Shown: piece after piece, positions 24,261 to 35,827 of the stretch
Layout of the letters: each line of letters starts with the position of its first letter
Position numbering within the stretch: position 1 is the stretch's first letter
From: Sipunculus nudus
Taxonomy: Eukaryota > Annelida > Sipuncula > Golfingiida > Sipunculidae
Length of the DNA: 64,000 nt
Assembly: GCA_026874595.1 (NCBI GenBank)
Contig: CM049313.1
Coordinates: 69,868,659 to 69,932,658, forward strand
Reading direction: 5' to 3'
The notes under the pieces: generated by a model
The model's input: the letters and a program-made list of their open reading frames with translations, nothing else
Told to the model about the DNA's origin: nothing
Databases searched by the model: none
Program-made: the position numbers and the translations under genes

Positions 24261-24769
24261 ATGAGTCATTTTTTTTTTTTTTAACATTTATTCTCATAAA
24301 ACAAAAAAATACAGCAAATACAAATTACAAGACAATTACAAAGACACAACACACATATACAAAGACGTGTTGTTTACATGTAATTTTACAAACATAACAT
24401 ATTCTGTGGTCGGTCTGTCCACTCAGTTTGATGAAGACACGCATCAGCGAAGCTGCCCGCCAGGTGGTAGGTCAGACCTGTCCCTCAACACTACTAGATG
24501 CAGTGAGAGAGCAAGCCACCCTCGTGAACAGCGATTCCGAACAAGTCTCAAAAAGCTTAAGTGGAGTAGTTTACAAAAACATAAAATGCATGTGTATATA
24601 CAATCAGATAAAACTTTATATAATTTACCTCAGATCCTCTCATCTAATTCTAAATGTACATGAGCTATTTTCCGACACAGAAGATATTATAAAGATAAAC
24701 AACATGAACGCATAAACAAGAACAGACACCATTTACCCATGGCCATGATAATACTTATATAAGGAAATC

Positions 24770-27700
24770 TCAGTCAGAAATTTTCAAAACATCAACTAAT
24801 TTACCCCATCTCTTTAAATGTTTATAAAATATTCCTTTGCTATTTGCAATGTAACTCTCAACCCTTTCTGTATCTCTTAACCTGCTTTTAAATACTGCAA
24901 ACAAGGAAGAACTATTTTCCTCTCTTTGCTTGTAGAGGACATATTTATACAGAAACAGAATCTGATTTTGCAGCCTGTTTTTATCATCAACTGGTATGAT
25001 ACCATACAATATTTCCATAAGTGATATGGCTGGGAGATATAATTCATAATCTTGCAACCATGCCTTTATTCTGAAATAAAAATTCCTATTGACCATACTT
25101 TCAAAAAAAAAATGTACAATATTTTCGTGATCATTGAAACAAAATGAACATCGAGAAGTTTCTTTTATCTTCCATTTAAACAGCTGCTCATTCAGAGGTA
25201 TATAATTGTGCAATATCTTATACTGAAATTCTCTAAGGTATGTATCTAAAGTTATTTTATATATAGCTAGGTATGCATTTTCCCCATCTAATTTCAATAT
25301 TATTCTCACTGTTTATAATATTCCACCTTTTTGGGGCTGTGGGCTTTTCCCATATATTTTCTACAAGTGTATCATATATCATTCGGGATTTCAGACTATT
25401 CAGTGTCGCTTGTCCTCCAATAGTTAAGATTGTTTCCATATTTGAATGTTTTTTTTTCAACCTTATGATTTAGAATACATTTTTCCACTGTTTCGGAATA
25501 ACTTGTCTCAGTGACATACAATACATGTAATATATAAATTTACCATCAATATGACCTTGCTAAATGGCATTCCGGGTCTTCCAGGTTCCTTTTTCATCAA
25601 TCATGTCTTGAATATAATATATACCCATGCTATGCATCTGTTTATTATATATACACTGCTTTTGAGTTTATCTTTATATATTTGTTGTTCCACAGGCACT
25701 GATATATTACATCATCTGGTTTGTTAGGTTCCACAGATACATAGGACGACCAGTCTTCAAAACATTTTTTATAAAACTTTGGCAACCTATTTGGCAGTAC
25801 TGTGACATCAAAATTACTTCCCATGCATGTTAAACCTCCAATATTCTTTAGTTTATAATTTAATATCTCCTTGATTACCGAACTTTTAGGTTCAATGAGG
25901 CGCTTTGCCCACATTACTCTCTGTGTTTTAATTTTACAGGCAACATCAGGTATGTTTATTCCTCCATTTTCAATTTTTCCAATGACTGTTTTGTATTTTA
26001 CCTTGGGCTTTTTAGCTCTCCAGACGAAATCACAAAGAAGTCTCTTTATGGATAACACAGTATTTTTGGCGGTATTAAAACATTTGTAACATAATATATT
26101 TTTGAAATGAGCAATGAACGTACAACTTCTGCTTTGCCATATAATGTGAGGTTTCTACATTTCCATAATGATAATGTAGATTGTAAACTATTTTCAACTC
26201 TCTTAAAATTTTCTTTATGTACAATATCGTTATTATACGAAAACCAGATTCCAAGTATTTTTATACATGATTTTGTCAAGTCTATCCACCTTAAATTATA
26301 CACATCATTCACAAATTTCTTCTGCAGCCTCAGATTTTGCTAGATTTAACTTAAGTGATGAAAAATATTCAAAATGTTTGATAACAGAAAGAACCTTGTC
26401 CAATGAATCAGTGTTTTTAACAAATATAGTAGTATCATCTGCAAACATGCACATTTTCACCACAGTATTTCCAATTTGAATTCCATGAATATTTCTATCA
26501 TTACTATTCATTATTGCCAATATTTCTATAGCCATTATGAACAAATATGGAGCCAGAGGGTCTCCCTGCCGGGTTCCTCTATCTAAGTTGAAATAACCAG
26601 TTGTATAACCATTGTTTAAAACTGAACTTTGCATATCATGGTGTAAAATATTGACCCACCTAATAAAATTATTATCAAAACCAAAATATTTCAATGTTGC
26701 AAATAAAAAGTCATGTTCTACACTGTCAAAGGCAGCTTCAAGGTCTGCTGCAAATATAATTTCAGGTTTGTTTTCCACATCAGTAAAGTGTAAAACATCC
26801 CATATTAATCTGATAGTTTCTCCTATATATCTCCCTTTGACAAAAGCATACTGATCCGGCTTTATTATATTTGAAAGATGTTTTTCTATTCTCATAACTA
26901 AAACTTTACTCAGTATCTTAACATTGACATTAAGTAAACTGATAGGTCTCCAGGCATTTAAATGCTTTAAATCCTTACCTGGTTTAGGTATTAGTTTCAC
27001 AAGTGCTTGTTTCTGAGAAGTTGTTAGTGAACCAGTATCAAAGCTTTCATTCAAACAATCAGTAAGACATTGTCCCAGTTCACTAAATAATGCTATGTAA
27101 AACTCTTTTGTCAGCCCATCATTTCCAGGAGTTTTATTATTTATCATTCCCTTTAAACATGAAAACAGTTTTTGTAATAAGCTTGCCACATGTCTGTGTC
27201 TCTGTCTGTTTTAATTTGCTTTCAAACACAGGGAGATTCTGAAAAAAGTGTGTCAACTCTGATTTGTTACTCACTGATTTCTTCTTATACTTTTCTATAA
27301 AGGATTCCCTAATACATCTCATAATTTCTGTGTGATTTGCTATATCTCTTCCCTTATATGAGAATATGCGTATTGTAGACCTATTTTTATTACGTTTTTC
27401 CAGGTTAAGAAAATATTTTGTACCCCTTTCACCTTCTTGTAACAACTGTGCCCTAGATCTAACAATAATGCCTCTGGTAACATTATCATAGTATTCTTGC
27501 AGTTTTTGTTTTAATTCACAATATAACTCCTGTGATCCAGGATTCCCTTCACTCTGTATAGCCCCTTCCATTTCAGGTACCTTCATTTCCAAGTTTATAC
27601 CATATTCTTTACGATTTTTAGCTTTAGTTTTACTGTATTTGATGGTGTATTCCCTTATCTTATATTTCAATTATTCCCATATACCTTGGGCTGTTATCGT

Positions 27701-28573
27701 ATTTACCTCTTCTTTCCATTCATTTATTTTACTTTTCACATTTTTTTATATAATCTGTGTCATTTAGCAAATCATTATTCATACACCAGTGTGCAGGTCC
27801 CGTTTTGTTTCTTTCGCTATATCAACTTTCAGCACCACTGCTGAATGGTCCGTGTTAACACTCGGTATAATTTCACAACTTGAAACATAACATAGTAGGG
27901 TATCTGACACCAAAAAATAATCAAGTCTCCTCTGAATAAAGGGTGTGGTTGAGCGCCAAGTATAAACTTTTACAGAATCATGTTTTATACGCCATACATC
28001 ACACAGATTTAATGCTTCCATTATATTAACAATCTTATTAACTGAATTATGTTTAACACTTAACCTTCCTCCGTCAGCATCTCGTTCAGTGAGGTGTACA
28101 TTAAAATCTCCTCCCCATATAACTTCCACGTATGAATCCCTGATAATTTTATCTATTTGCTGAGAGACAGTTTCGTAAAATTTAATTTGTTGACTTTCAA
28201 AATTTGGTGCATACGTGTTTACCAGGATACAGTGCAACCCTTCAATTTCACATTCCACTATAATATATCTACCTTTATCATCAATAGTTTTACTAAGCTC
28301 CTTGAAATCAACATTTTTTCCAATAAGAATACCTACTCCGCATGACTTTGTATTACCAAAAGAAAGATACATTTCACCTCGCCATTGTTTTGAAAAAGCA
28401 TTTTCATCTTGTTTTACACAATGACACTCTTGTAAAAAAAAGACTCCTTTATGTGACTGATGTTTCACCATCCAATTGAAAATTTGTCTTCTTTTTACAT
28501 AATTCCTTAGTCCTCGTACATTTAGTGAGAGGATTTGAAATGTAAACTTATTTACCATAAATTGTATAAACAA
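24770..28573 (-). pseudogene. LINE ORF2: endonuclease, reverse transcriptase, Cys/His domain, broken
   Basis: 28573-27779 encodes the APE endonuclease with LNVRGL, LQECH, NTYAPN, GGDFNV, RLDYFLVS and TDHSAV blocks, ending in a premature stop. 27670-27137 is the linker. 27189-26305 is reverse transcriptase, with DLEAAFDSVEH around the first catalytic Asp and FADDTTIF near residue 250. 26312-24770 is the C-terminal part in four frame pieces, ending with a CSFCF...H...H zinc-knuckle-like motif. At least five frame changes or stops are needed to connect it. It would copy LINE RNA by target-primed reverse transcription. Catalytic motifs survive but the reading frame does not. Confidence 0.85.
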
Positions 28574-28824
28574 TATATAACACTCAAAATAACAGGGGTT
28601 TTCTTGTCATTATAACATATTGTTTTCTTTCTCTCTACAATCCATAGGTAAAATATCATAAGTATTATACCTGTATATTCAAAGTCACTGGCCTTCTAAT
28701 TAACACATATACAAATTGGACACATATAATTCATTACAGATATCAGGTCATTTAAGGCCTGGCAGTATACATATATAAAAAATAACATGGACCATCACTC
28801 CGCTTTTGGTAAATCTGTTCAGAT

Positions 28825-29632
28825 TCAAGGTTCACCATATCTTATTGTATGAATGTTTCCCTCCATATCTTTAACAAATATCTTGCCATCCCAAGTCCAT
28901 GCATCTGTTACTCTGGCATCTTTTCTGCCTCTATTGTACAATTCATGTAACTCACTACACAAATCATCCACTATTACTATCCCAGTGTTTTTTAATTGCC
29001 TTCTCTCTTTCATCACTAATATTTTAACATCCCGTCTGACAAACTTCACAATGATTGCCCTGGGTTTACTATCATGTTTGTTTCTGTTATACTTTCCAGC
29101 ACGGTGAGCAGCATCAATATCTTTGGGATCAACTTCAAACCCAAGTTTTTCTCTACACAGCTTTTGTACTGTTTCTGAACAGTTTTCACCCCCTTTATGC
29201 CCATGACCCCTTTCCTGAACACCAAATATTCTTATGTTTGATTTTCTTGAGTACTGCTCAAGTTCAATGGTTTTTTTCATTGCCTCTTTAATCTCACTGT
29301 TTGATTTACCATTTTGCTCTTCCAGCTCACTCATTTTACCATTTAGTTTTTCTATATCAATTTTTAATTGTTCATTCTCTGTCTCTAGGGTTAAGACCTT
29401 AGCTTCCAACAATTCAACTGTTTTATATACTTTTGTGTAATTTTTCTGACCAATTTTGTCTCCAAATCATCTAATATCTTTCTCAACGCTTCTTTAGTGA
29501 TACCTGCCATTTCTCCTGTTTTTGACTTTATTTTAGTTTGAACTGAATGGAATTTTTTATTCTAAGGACTAACTGGAGAGTTTGAAGAGGAACTTGATAA
29601 TTCTGCTCTCTGTCTTTTTGGATTGCCACTCA
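28825..29632 (-). pseudogene. LINE ORF1 (nucleic-acid chaperone), broken
   Basis: ATG at 29632 starts MSGNPKRQRAELSSSSN, followed by an in-frame TAG near 29575. The frame then runs to about 29430, where a shift is needed to enter the 195-codon open stretch to 28825. That stretch starts with a heptad-like coiled coil rich in E, L and K, then IRIFGVQERG and AHRAGK blocks typical of the L1-like ORF1 RNA-recognition fold (Transposase_22 type). It would bind LINE RNA in the cytoplasm. One stop plus one frameshift make it inactive as it stands. Confidence 0.75.
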
Positions 29633-29639
29633 TTACAAA

Positions 29640-30110
29640 TAACAAGCACAGAACATTGAAGAGTGAATATTGTTACATTGTCAACTGCCAGGCATTCAGC
29701 TCAGCTTAGCTACACATTATAATGGCACAAACAAAGTTTTAACCTGTTAACCCGAATGTAGAGAGACCTGGTGCACATGGTCGACTGACCAGTGTGAAAA
29801 GACGCAAATGATTATGTAACAGTTACTATGGTTCAAATGACAAAAGGTAGCTTGAACTAATAAACAGGAGAGAGGCTTGGTGCAAGGAAGGGAGCAGACA
29901 CACATTTGTTGCTCTCCCAAAGAAAGAGGATTTTGGTAGAGAAATATGTAGATGATTGAAAAGTGGTAGAAAACCAGATAACTACTCAGAGATTTGGAAT
30001 ATCTAGAAAGTACCACAAAAAGGGAAGTACTTTTTCTTTAAATTATAAATTTGGAATTTTGTTTATCAGTTCAAGTCCTGCCTTTCCTGCTGAAGTGAAA
30101 TTTTGTTGTT
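29640..30110. other. No gene seen
   Basis: Sequence between the LINE 5' end and the transposase-derived repeat. No domain or RNA gene was recognised. Confidence 0.5.
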
Positions 30111-31010
30111 TTTGTGATCCTGCTGACGCGCAGCATCTTGTTGTTGTTGATCCTGCTGACGCGCAGCATCTTGTTGTTGTTGATCCTGCTGTCATGCAGC
30201 CTGTTGTTGTTGTTGATCCTGCTGACATGCAGCCTGTTGTTGTTGATCCTGCTGACATGCAGCCTGTTGTTGTTGTTGTTGTTGATCCTGCTGACGCGCA
30301 GCATGTTGTTGTTGATCCTGCTGTCATGCAGCCTGTTGTTGTTGTTGATCCTGCTGACGCGCAGCATCTTGTTGTTGTTGATCATGCTGACGCGCAGCCT
30401 GTTGTTGTTGATCATGCTGACGCGCAGCCTGTTGTTGTTGATCCTGCTGACATGCAGCCTGTTGTTGTAGTTGTTGTGGATCCTGCAGACGCGCAGCCTG
30501 TTGTTATTTATGTAGTTCCTGCTGACGCGTAGCCTGTTGTTGTTGATCCTGCTGACGAGTAGCCTGTTGTTATTGTTGTTGTTGATCCTGCTTACATGCA
30601 GCCTGTGGTTGTTGTTATTGATCCTGCTGAAATGCAGTATTTTTGTTGTTTATGTAGTTCCTGCTGACATGCAGCCTGTTGTTGTTATTGATCCTGCTGA
30701 CATGCAGTATTTTTGTTGTTTATGTAGTTCCTGCTGACATGCAGCCTTTTATTGTTGTTGTTAATCCTGCTGTCATGCAGCCTGTTGTTATTGTTTTTGT
30801 TGTTCCTGCTGGCGCGCAGCCATTTGTTGTTGTTGATCCTGCTTACATGCAGCCTGTTGTTATTGTTGTTGTTGATCCTGCTGACATGCAGCCTGTTATT
30901 GTTGTTGTTAATCCTGCTGTCATGCAGCCTGTTGTTATTGTTTTTGTTGTTCCTGCTGGCGCGCAGACATTTGTTGTTGTTGACCCTGCTGACGAGCAGC
31001 CTGTTGTTGT
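30110..31010 (-). repeat. Gln-rich coding-derived minisatellite
   Basis: About 27 units of GCTGCGCGTCAGCAGGAT followed by (CAA)2-6, as read on the minus strand. In the transposase frame a unit reads AARQQD plus a Gln run. The repeat is an expansion of the transposase C-terminus, with nested CAA length variation. CAA-to-TAA changes (for example near 30935) break the frame. Confidence 0.8.
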
Positions 31011-31270
31011 AGATGATGACGCTCTTGCTGAAATGCTGACTCAAATGGTTGCTCAGAGACCTTGTGACAGTTTGTCACAGTTGCAGGAGCAAATTCGTGA
31101 TCTTGGAATATGTGCCTGATATATACCATATATACCCGTTTTTCTGAAGCCATTTGCAGCATTTTGTGCCGTAGCCGCTCTGAGGTATGCCTTGTTAAAC
31201 AGGATGGCAACCTGAAACACTGTCACACATCTGCCAGGTTGTTGTCTCAGCCAGCATTCTACAGTAGTTG

Positions 31271-31328
31271 TATAGTAGAGTATAGTAGAGTATAGTAGAG
31301 TATAGTAGAGTATAGTAGAGTATAGTAG
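31271..31328. repeat. 10-bp tandem repeat TATAGTAGAG
   Basis: Nearly six perfect units sit between the MKPLSTYY and VECWLR blocks of the transposase. The period is not a multiple of three, so it shifts frame. Confidence 0.9.
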
Positions 31329-32448
31329 GTTGACAGTGGCTTCATGAAAGCCAGATCTAGTGGCTGCACCTTGTAGGAGCAATGAGCAGGGAGGCTCTAA
31401 AGGTAAACAACATTCTCTCTTGCTACGTTTATTACTTCCAGGTTTTGGTATGTGTCTTGTGACCTGCCAGTAGGAGGACGATCTTGTTTTCCTTAGAGGC
31501 ACCAGAAATTGTTACAAAATGTTGCAACCAAACAGAGAAGATATTGGTTTGCATCCACCCTGGATGTCTTATGACACTCGGAAATTGACCCATGAGGAGC
31601 ACCATCCATTAGTTCTGGTTTTATCCTTACCCTTGGCCAGACAGAGAGGGGGCACAAAGGCTCCTGTTGCTGACATGCATATTTCAGTTGTAACTAGTAC
31701 ACCTCTCTTTCTGCATATGTCAGGGAGGCTACTTGTTTTCTGCCTCTGAGAGTTATAATCTTTGATGGTCTTGTATTGGACAGTGGTCATGCCAGTTTCG
31801 TCGACATTATATATTTTGTCAGGTCGAAAGTTGTATTCTTCCATCAGAGCCTCCAAGATATAAAAAAATCTGTAAACAGATCCTTTGTTAAACCCATGGG
31901 CTCGAGCAGCAGATGTTGCTTCAGGCTAGCGCAGAGAAAGTTCTTGGTGGCGAAATAAAACTCCCCTAACCAGTCCTTTCCGGCATTCCCGTTTGTAAAT
32001 GGATGGTGAAGCTAGTTTTGTACCGCCATCTGGAATGCCAGGTGTCTGATATCGGCGAGCGTAACACCAAACATAATTTTATTTTCATAGTCAATATGTA
32101 TTTAACTAATTCTCCTTAAATTTCTGTAGAGAACACGGGCTTGAAGCGACCAAGGGACTTGATAACCCTTTGGCAAACTTATTTAGATCATTGTGTCGCC
32201 GTTTTAATGTGGTCAGTCGAGCGTTACTTTTTATGCTTTCTTATACCCAAAATTCACCAGATTCTAGAGCTTGCAGTGCTGCTTCCATGGAATCTATGTT
32301 CCATGACTGTCGTGTTGTTTTCTGTTATATAAATTCGACATATTCTTTTTTTTCAGGTAAAGGTAAACCTGCCAAGAAAATACTTTACTGTAATAGGTCC
32401 ATTTTAATTTCTGTTGCTGTTGATTCATCAGGCACAGATCCAAGATTT

Positions 32449-32481
32449 TTTTTCGGGGGGGGGGGGGAAAGGGGGGGGGGG
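32449..32481. repeat. Poly-G tracts
   Basis: Two G-runs broken by AAA. Similar runs occur near 32779-32793. Confidence 0.9.
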
Positions 32482-32683
32482 GAGTTTAGGAAGAATGTTT
32501 CAGTGCATACCATTTATACCTTAGATATAATCATAAAAGTTATAACAATGACAATTTATCTATTAACCGACCCCATCTAGATCTGCGCTTGTTTTATTTC
32601 CATGATCATAATCATTATTTAATAATATTATTTTTTTAAATAAAATGAAATTATAAAGTCCTGATTGTTCGTATTATCCTTAT

Positions 32684-32809
32684 CAGGGGCGGGTCCATGA
32701 TTGAGGAAAAGAAGTGTTCCAACCCAAGAGAACTAATGATTGTCGTTAAAAAGGTCCCAAGGTCCCAAAAGAGGGGTGGGGGGGGGGGGGGGTCCGGATC
32801 CGCTTTTGA
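32684..32809. mobile_element. Possible small MITE (CAGGGGCGGGTCC ends)
   Basis: The left end CAGGGGCGGGTCCATG matches the reverse complement of the right end GGACCCC/GGTCCGGATCCGCTTTTG with mismatches. It is about 126 bp with a central G-run. The end sequence resembles hAT-type termini; the assignment is weak. Confidence 0.3.
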
Positions 32810-34560
32810 ATATTATTGAAGAAACTTATTAATTTGCTCTTTTTTTTACCATATCAAACAGTGACCAACATTAACCTATTATAAAACAGCCAGTGATAGG
32901 CGATATCTTGAGCAGTCAAGAAACACTTTAGCAAGCATGGATCAAAACGGCACCGGGGGAATTGCCCCAACCGCAAGTGGTCCGTTTAGCCCAACTGACG
33001 GCATTAAGATAAAAATAAAATTGCACAAGTCTACCAGTGTCACAGCTACTTTTTAACTTTCTTGTACGGTCATCGGTTTCTGTACAAAAAAAAACATGCA
33101 TTAACACTCGACTACATCATTAATGGTTCTGCTGTGATGATTTCTTTTTTTCGAGATGCTTACCGATAGATCGGGTGACTGATTAATATTCGACCAGAAT
33201 CCTCTTGTACTGATAGCGCGCCTGCTGCTGCTGCCGCCATATTGTTGTCGTCAGCTCTTGCGATGGTGATTTTAACAAAACAACATTCCAGAAGAGGGCG
33301 GCACTGCAAACACCCGTTTTCAAGGAGAACCAGTTTGCCCTACGGGTCCATTTAACCCCACCTTCCCTGTATTCTCGTTGGCGATCCGGTCAAATGGTTA
33401 AGAATATATACGAAATATACGAAGGAATGATCCAGTATTAATGCCTTACTCAATCGTTAAGTGTTTCACTTAATGAACACAAAATGGCGTTGATATGCAT
33501 GAACGATTTACAGTAATTAATAAAGAACTATTATGCTGAGGTCCCCATTATTTGTGATCTTATTTTATGATAACAAAAAAAAATATAACTTATTTAATAA
33601 AATATGAAAAGAATCATCGATATAATCGCTTAACTGGCACATCAAATTTGCATACACACAAAGTCAGGGATTCAACTGGTATCCCGTTCGTAATTCAAAT
33701 ATATTTAATCTACAAGCCTTCCGAGGATCAGACAATTTGATACGGACTGGTCTCGAAAAAAAAGTATTTTTTTTTTTACAAATAATGAGGGAAAGTAATG
33801 TACTGTAGCTGCGAAAGGAAATGGAGAAATGATTGTATATCGTGTGTATTTTACAGTATTACACAGCATAGATCACATAACAATTCGCCCCCTGCCGTAA
33901 TCCCATAATCCTTTGAGGCTTAGAGAGGTGCGATATGGCCGTCGCCAATGAAAACAATGTCAAAGGCGAGCTTAAAAAACACACACACACACACTTCTTT
34001 TATCACAGTCATCTGTATCATAAAACAGCCTTTGTGTTGTAATGTTTTAAAAGCAAGAACTTAAATTTAGTTGAAAATGAAGAATTAAATAACACAAGCT
34101 GCTGTATTTTAATTGTTAAGGACCTGCAACATAAGTCCGTTTATTGATCATGTGAATGTGGGCACAGACGCCATATCAGTTGTAGTCTCGCGCTCTCGGC
34201 CCCTCCAGTCAGTACGTGGTTTCGCGCGAGTTTGTAAACGGAAGGGGGCGTATACCATAGAGCTGCATTATAAATTTTATTTTTCATTTTAATTGTCGGA
34301 GCTTAATCTGCTAATCCGTGGCTGTTTTGCACTACTGAACCGTTTAAATTAACCGGTTTAGTGCATATTAAATTCAAACAAAAAGCGTGCGTACCTCTAT
34401 TTCTGAAAGTGGTAAAGTAGCATGACGAAGTCCGTGATTGGCGGCAAACCATGAATATTCGTCGAGTAGGATAGGATCTGGCCACACAGGTCAAAAAGTG
34501 TACTTTGTATTGGTTCACAAATGTTAATCAAATAGTTATTAAAATTCGCAGCATCACTAT
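32810..34560. other. No coding region seen; likely SLCO upstream region
   Basis: AT-rich, with a short (CA)n near 33977. A GC-richer patch at about 34180-34260 could be the SLCO promoter. No TATA box is convincing. Confidence 0.4.
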
Positions 34561-34966
34561 CGTACATGGGGATTAATATAAACATTGCCGTTTATACGAG
34601 TGCTGTCTGTGGGCCTTTGTCCTGAGATGAACGACTCGTGGTGGTCTTAATTGGTAAGTGAAAGGCCGTTTAACGCTTGATTCCTTGTTTATGATTCAAA
34701 CATATCTTAGACATTCCATAGTATACCTTTTTCTTGCTGAATATTGTTTAACAACAGTCTAGTTGTACAATCTGACGATCCTTATACCGGCTAAAGTTAC
34801 TTAAGATTTATAGAGCAGTTTATCCATATGTGAAAATTTACGTCATTTATAATATGTAACAAGTGATAAGGTACTATAGGAAACCGCACAGAATTGATTG
34901 TTTCCATACAACTTTCAATTAATCTATAAAGCAAAATAACTTTTAATGCGACTTATCTTTTTTACA
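34560..34966 (+). other. Putative 5' UTR intron of the SLCO gene
   Basis: A strong donor (ATTG|GTAAGTG, exon end 34653) and a strong acceptor (CTTTTTTACAG, ending 34966) flank an intron of 313 bp. They lie 478 and 164 bp upstream of the start codon. The exon 5' boundary is not known. Confidence 0.45.
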
Positions 34967-35130
34967 GGCAACCTCGCATGAACCGTGGCCACTTCTATGA
35001 TCAAATAATTCCATTATAGAAGCCATCAGCAGTTAAATCGAGCGCACACGTTATATAGCTCAAACACTTTTTTATTCGCCCATATCGACATTCTGTTAAT
35101 TATCTGAAAAAACATACTTTTATATTTATT

Positions 35131-35827
35131 ATGTCTGATAATTCAAAATTACATAATGCTGATAAAGAAGATGGAAAGGCGAAATTTAGTTTTAAAAGGT
35201 TTCGGCGATTCGCCAACATTCGTGTTTACCTGGCTGTGTTTATGTTACAATCAACTTTGCTGAGCGTTCAGGCGGTTTATCTGACGGCCATTTTGACGAC
35301 ATTATCCAAGAGGTTTAACTGGCCTAGCTCTTTGGCCGGTCTGCTCGTAAGCGCTTCTATCATCGGAAATGCCAGCGTTACTGTCTTCATCGGCCATTTT
35401 GGCAAGAGATGGCACGTGCCTCGCACCCTGGCAACCTGTATGTGTATTGCTATTTTCGCCTCGTTATGGAATACGCTTCCGCATGTTATATTTGGACCTG
35501 GAACATTAGCAATGGCAACAACCAATGAAAACATTCAAAATGTGACCCATGTGACCTCGTCCAAACAGAAGTCGAGCGTCTGCCTTATCTCCGATGCTCC
35601 AGAACTCCACTCACCAATAAACGGAGAAGAGATACTTCCAGATGACGTCAGATCCGGTAAAACAAAGATGACCTCTGACGCCCCAAGTACAACCGAATCC
35701 ATGGCGGCCTACGCTATATTTTTCATCGGAGAAATCATTTACGGCATGGCTGCTAATCCTACATGGACGCTGGGCGTTCCTTTTGTGGATAATAACGTGA
35801 AACGATCCAACTCCGTGTTTTTTCTTG
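35131..35827 (+). CDS. SLCO exon 1 (start, TM1-3)
   Basis: ATG opens [20 protein letters not shown], a charged cytoplasmic N-terminus. Then come [20 protein letters not shown] (TM1), [15 protein letters not shown] (TM2), [18 protein letters not shown] (TM3), a Ser/Thr-rich loop, and [20 protein letters not shown]. It ends phase 1 before GTAATA. Confidence 0.85.

Larger units (their letters stand above)
24260..29640 (-). mobile_element. L1/Tx1-type non-LTR retrotransposon, near full length, inactive
   Basis: On the minus strand it has, in order, an ORF1 with coiled coil and RNA-binding fold, an APE-type endonuclease, reverse transcriptase, a C-terminal Cys/His region, a 3' UTR (24290-24770) and a poly-A tail (T-run at about 24269-24282). 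ORF1 and ORF2 are both broken by stops and frameshifts. The 3' UTR shares a block with 39846-39965. The clade call rests on ORF1 type, APE domain and RT motifs, and is inference. Confidence 0.85.
30110..32060 (-). pseudogene. pogo/Tigger-like DDE transposase, decayed
   Basis: The minus strand, read across frame changes, shows the order of a pogo-family transposase. There is an N-terminal remnant near 32050-31880 (ARAHGFNKGSVYRFFY), then NVDETGMTTV with the first catalytic Asp (about 31800), LLLAGHKTHTKNLEVINVAREN (about 31460) where the family has LLLDGH, QPLDLAFMKPLST, GRCVTVFQVAILFNKAYLRAAT, and NGFRKTGIY (about 31150). A frame shift leads to HEFAPATVTNC and a Gln-rich tail. Lesions are an in-frame TAG near 31415, Asp-to-Ala at the second catalytic site, a 10-bp microsatellite insertion, and several frameshifts. 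It is a dead copy of a cut-and-paste transposase. Confidence 0.75.

Noticed and set aside
29963-31119. Long overlapping ORFs on both strands reading as VVVDPADAQ or NNNRLHVSR repeats
   Set aside because: The repeat lacks stop codons in several frames. Only the Gln-rich minus frame has a rationale, as the transposase tail.
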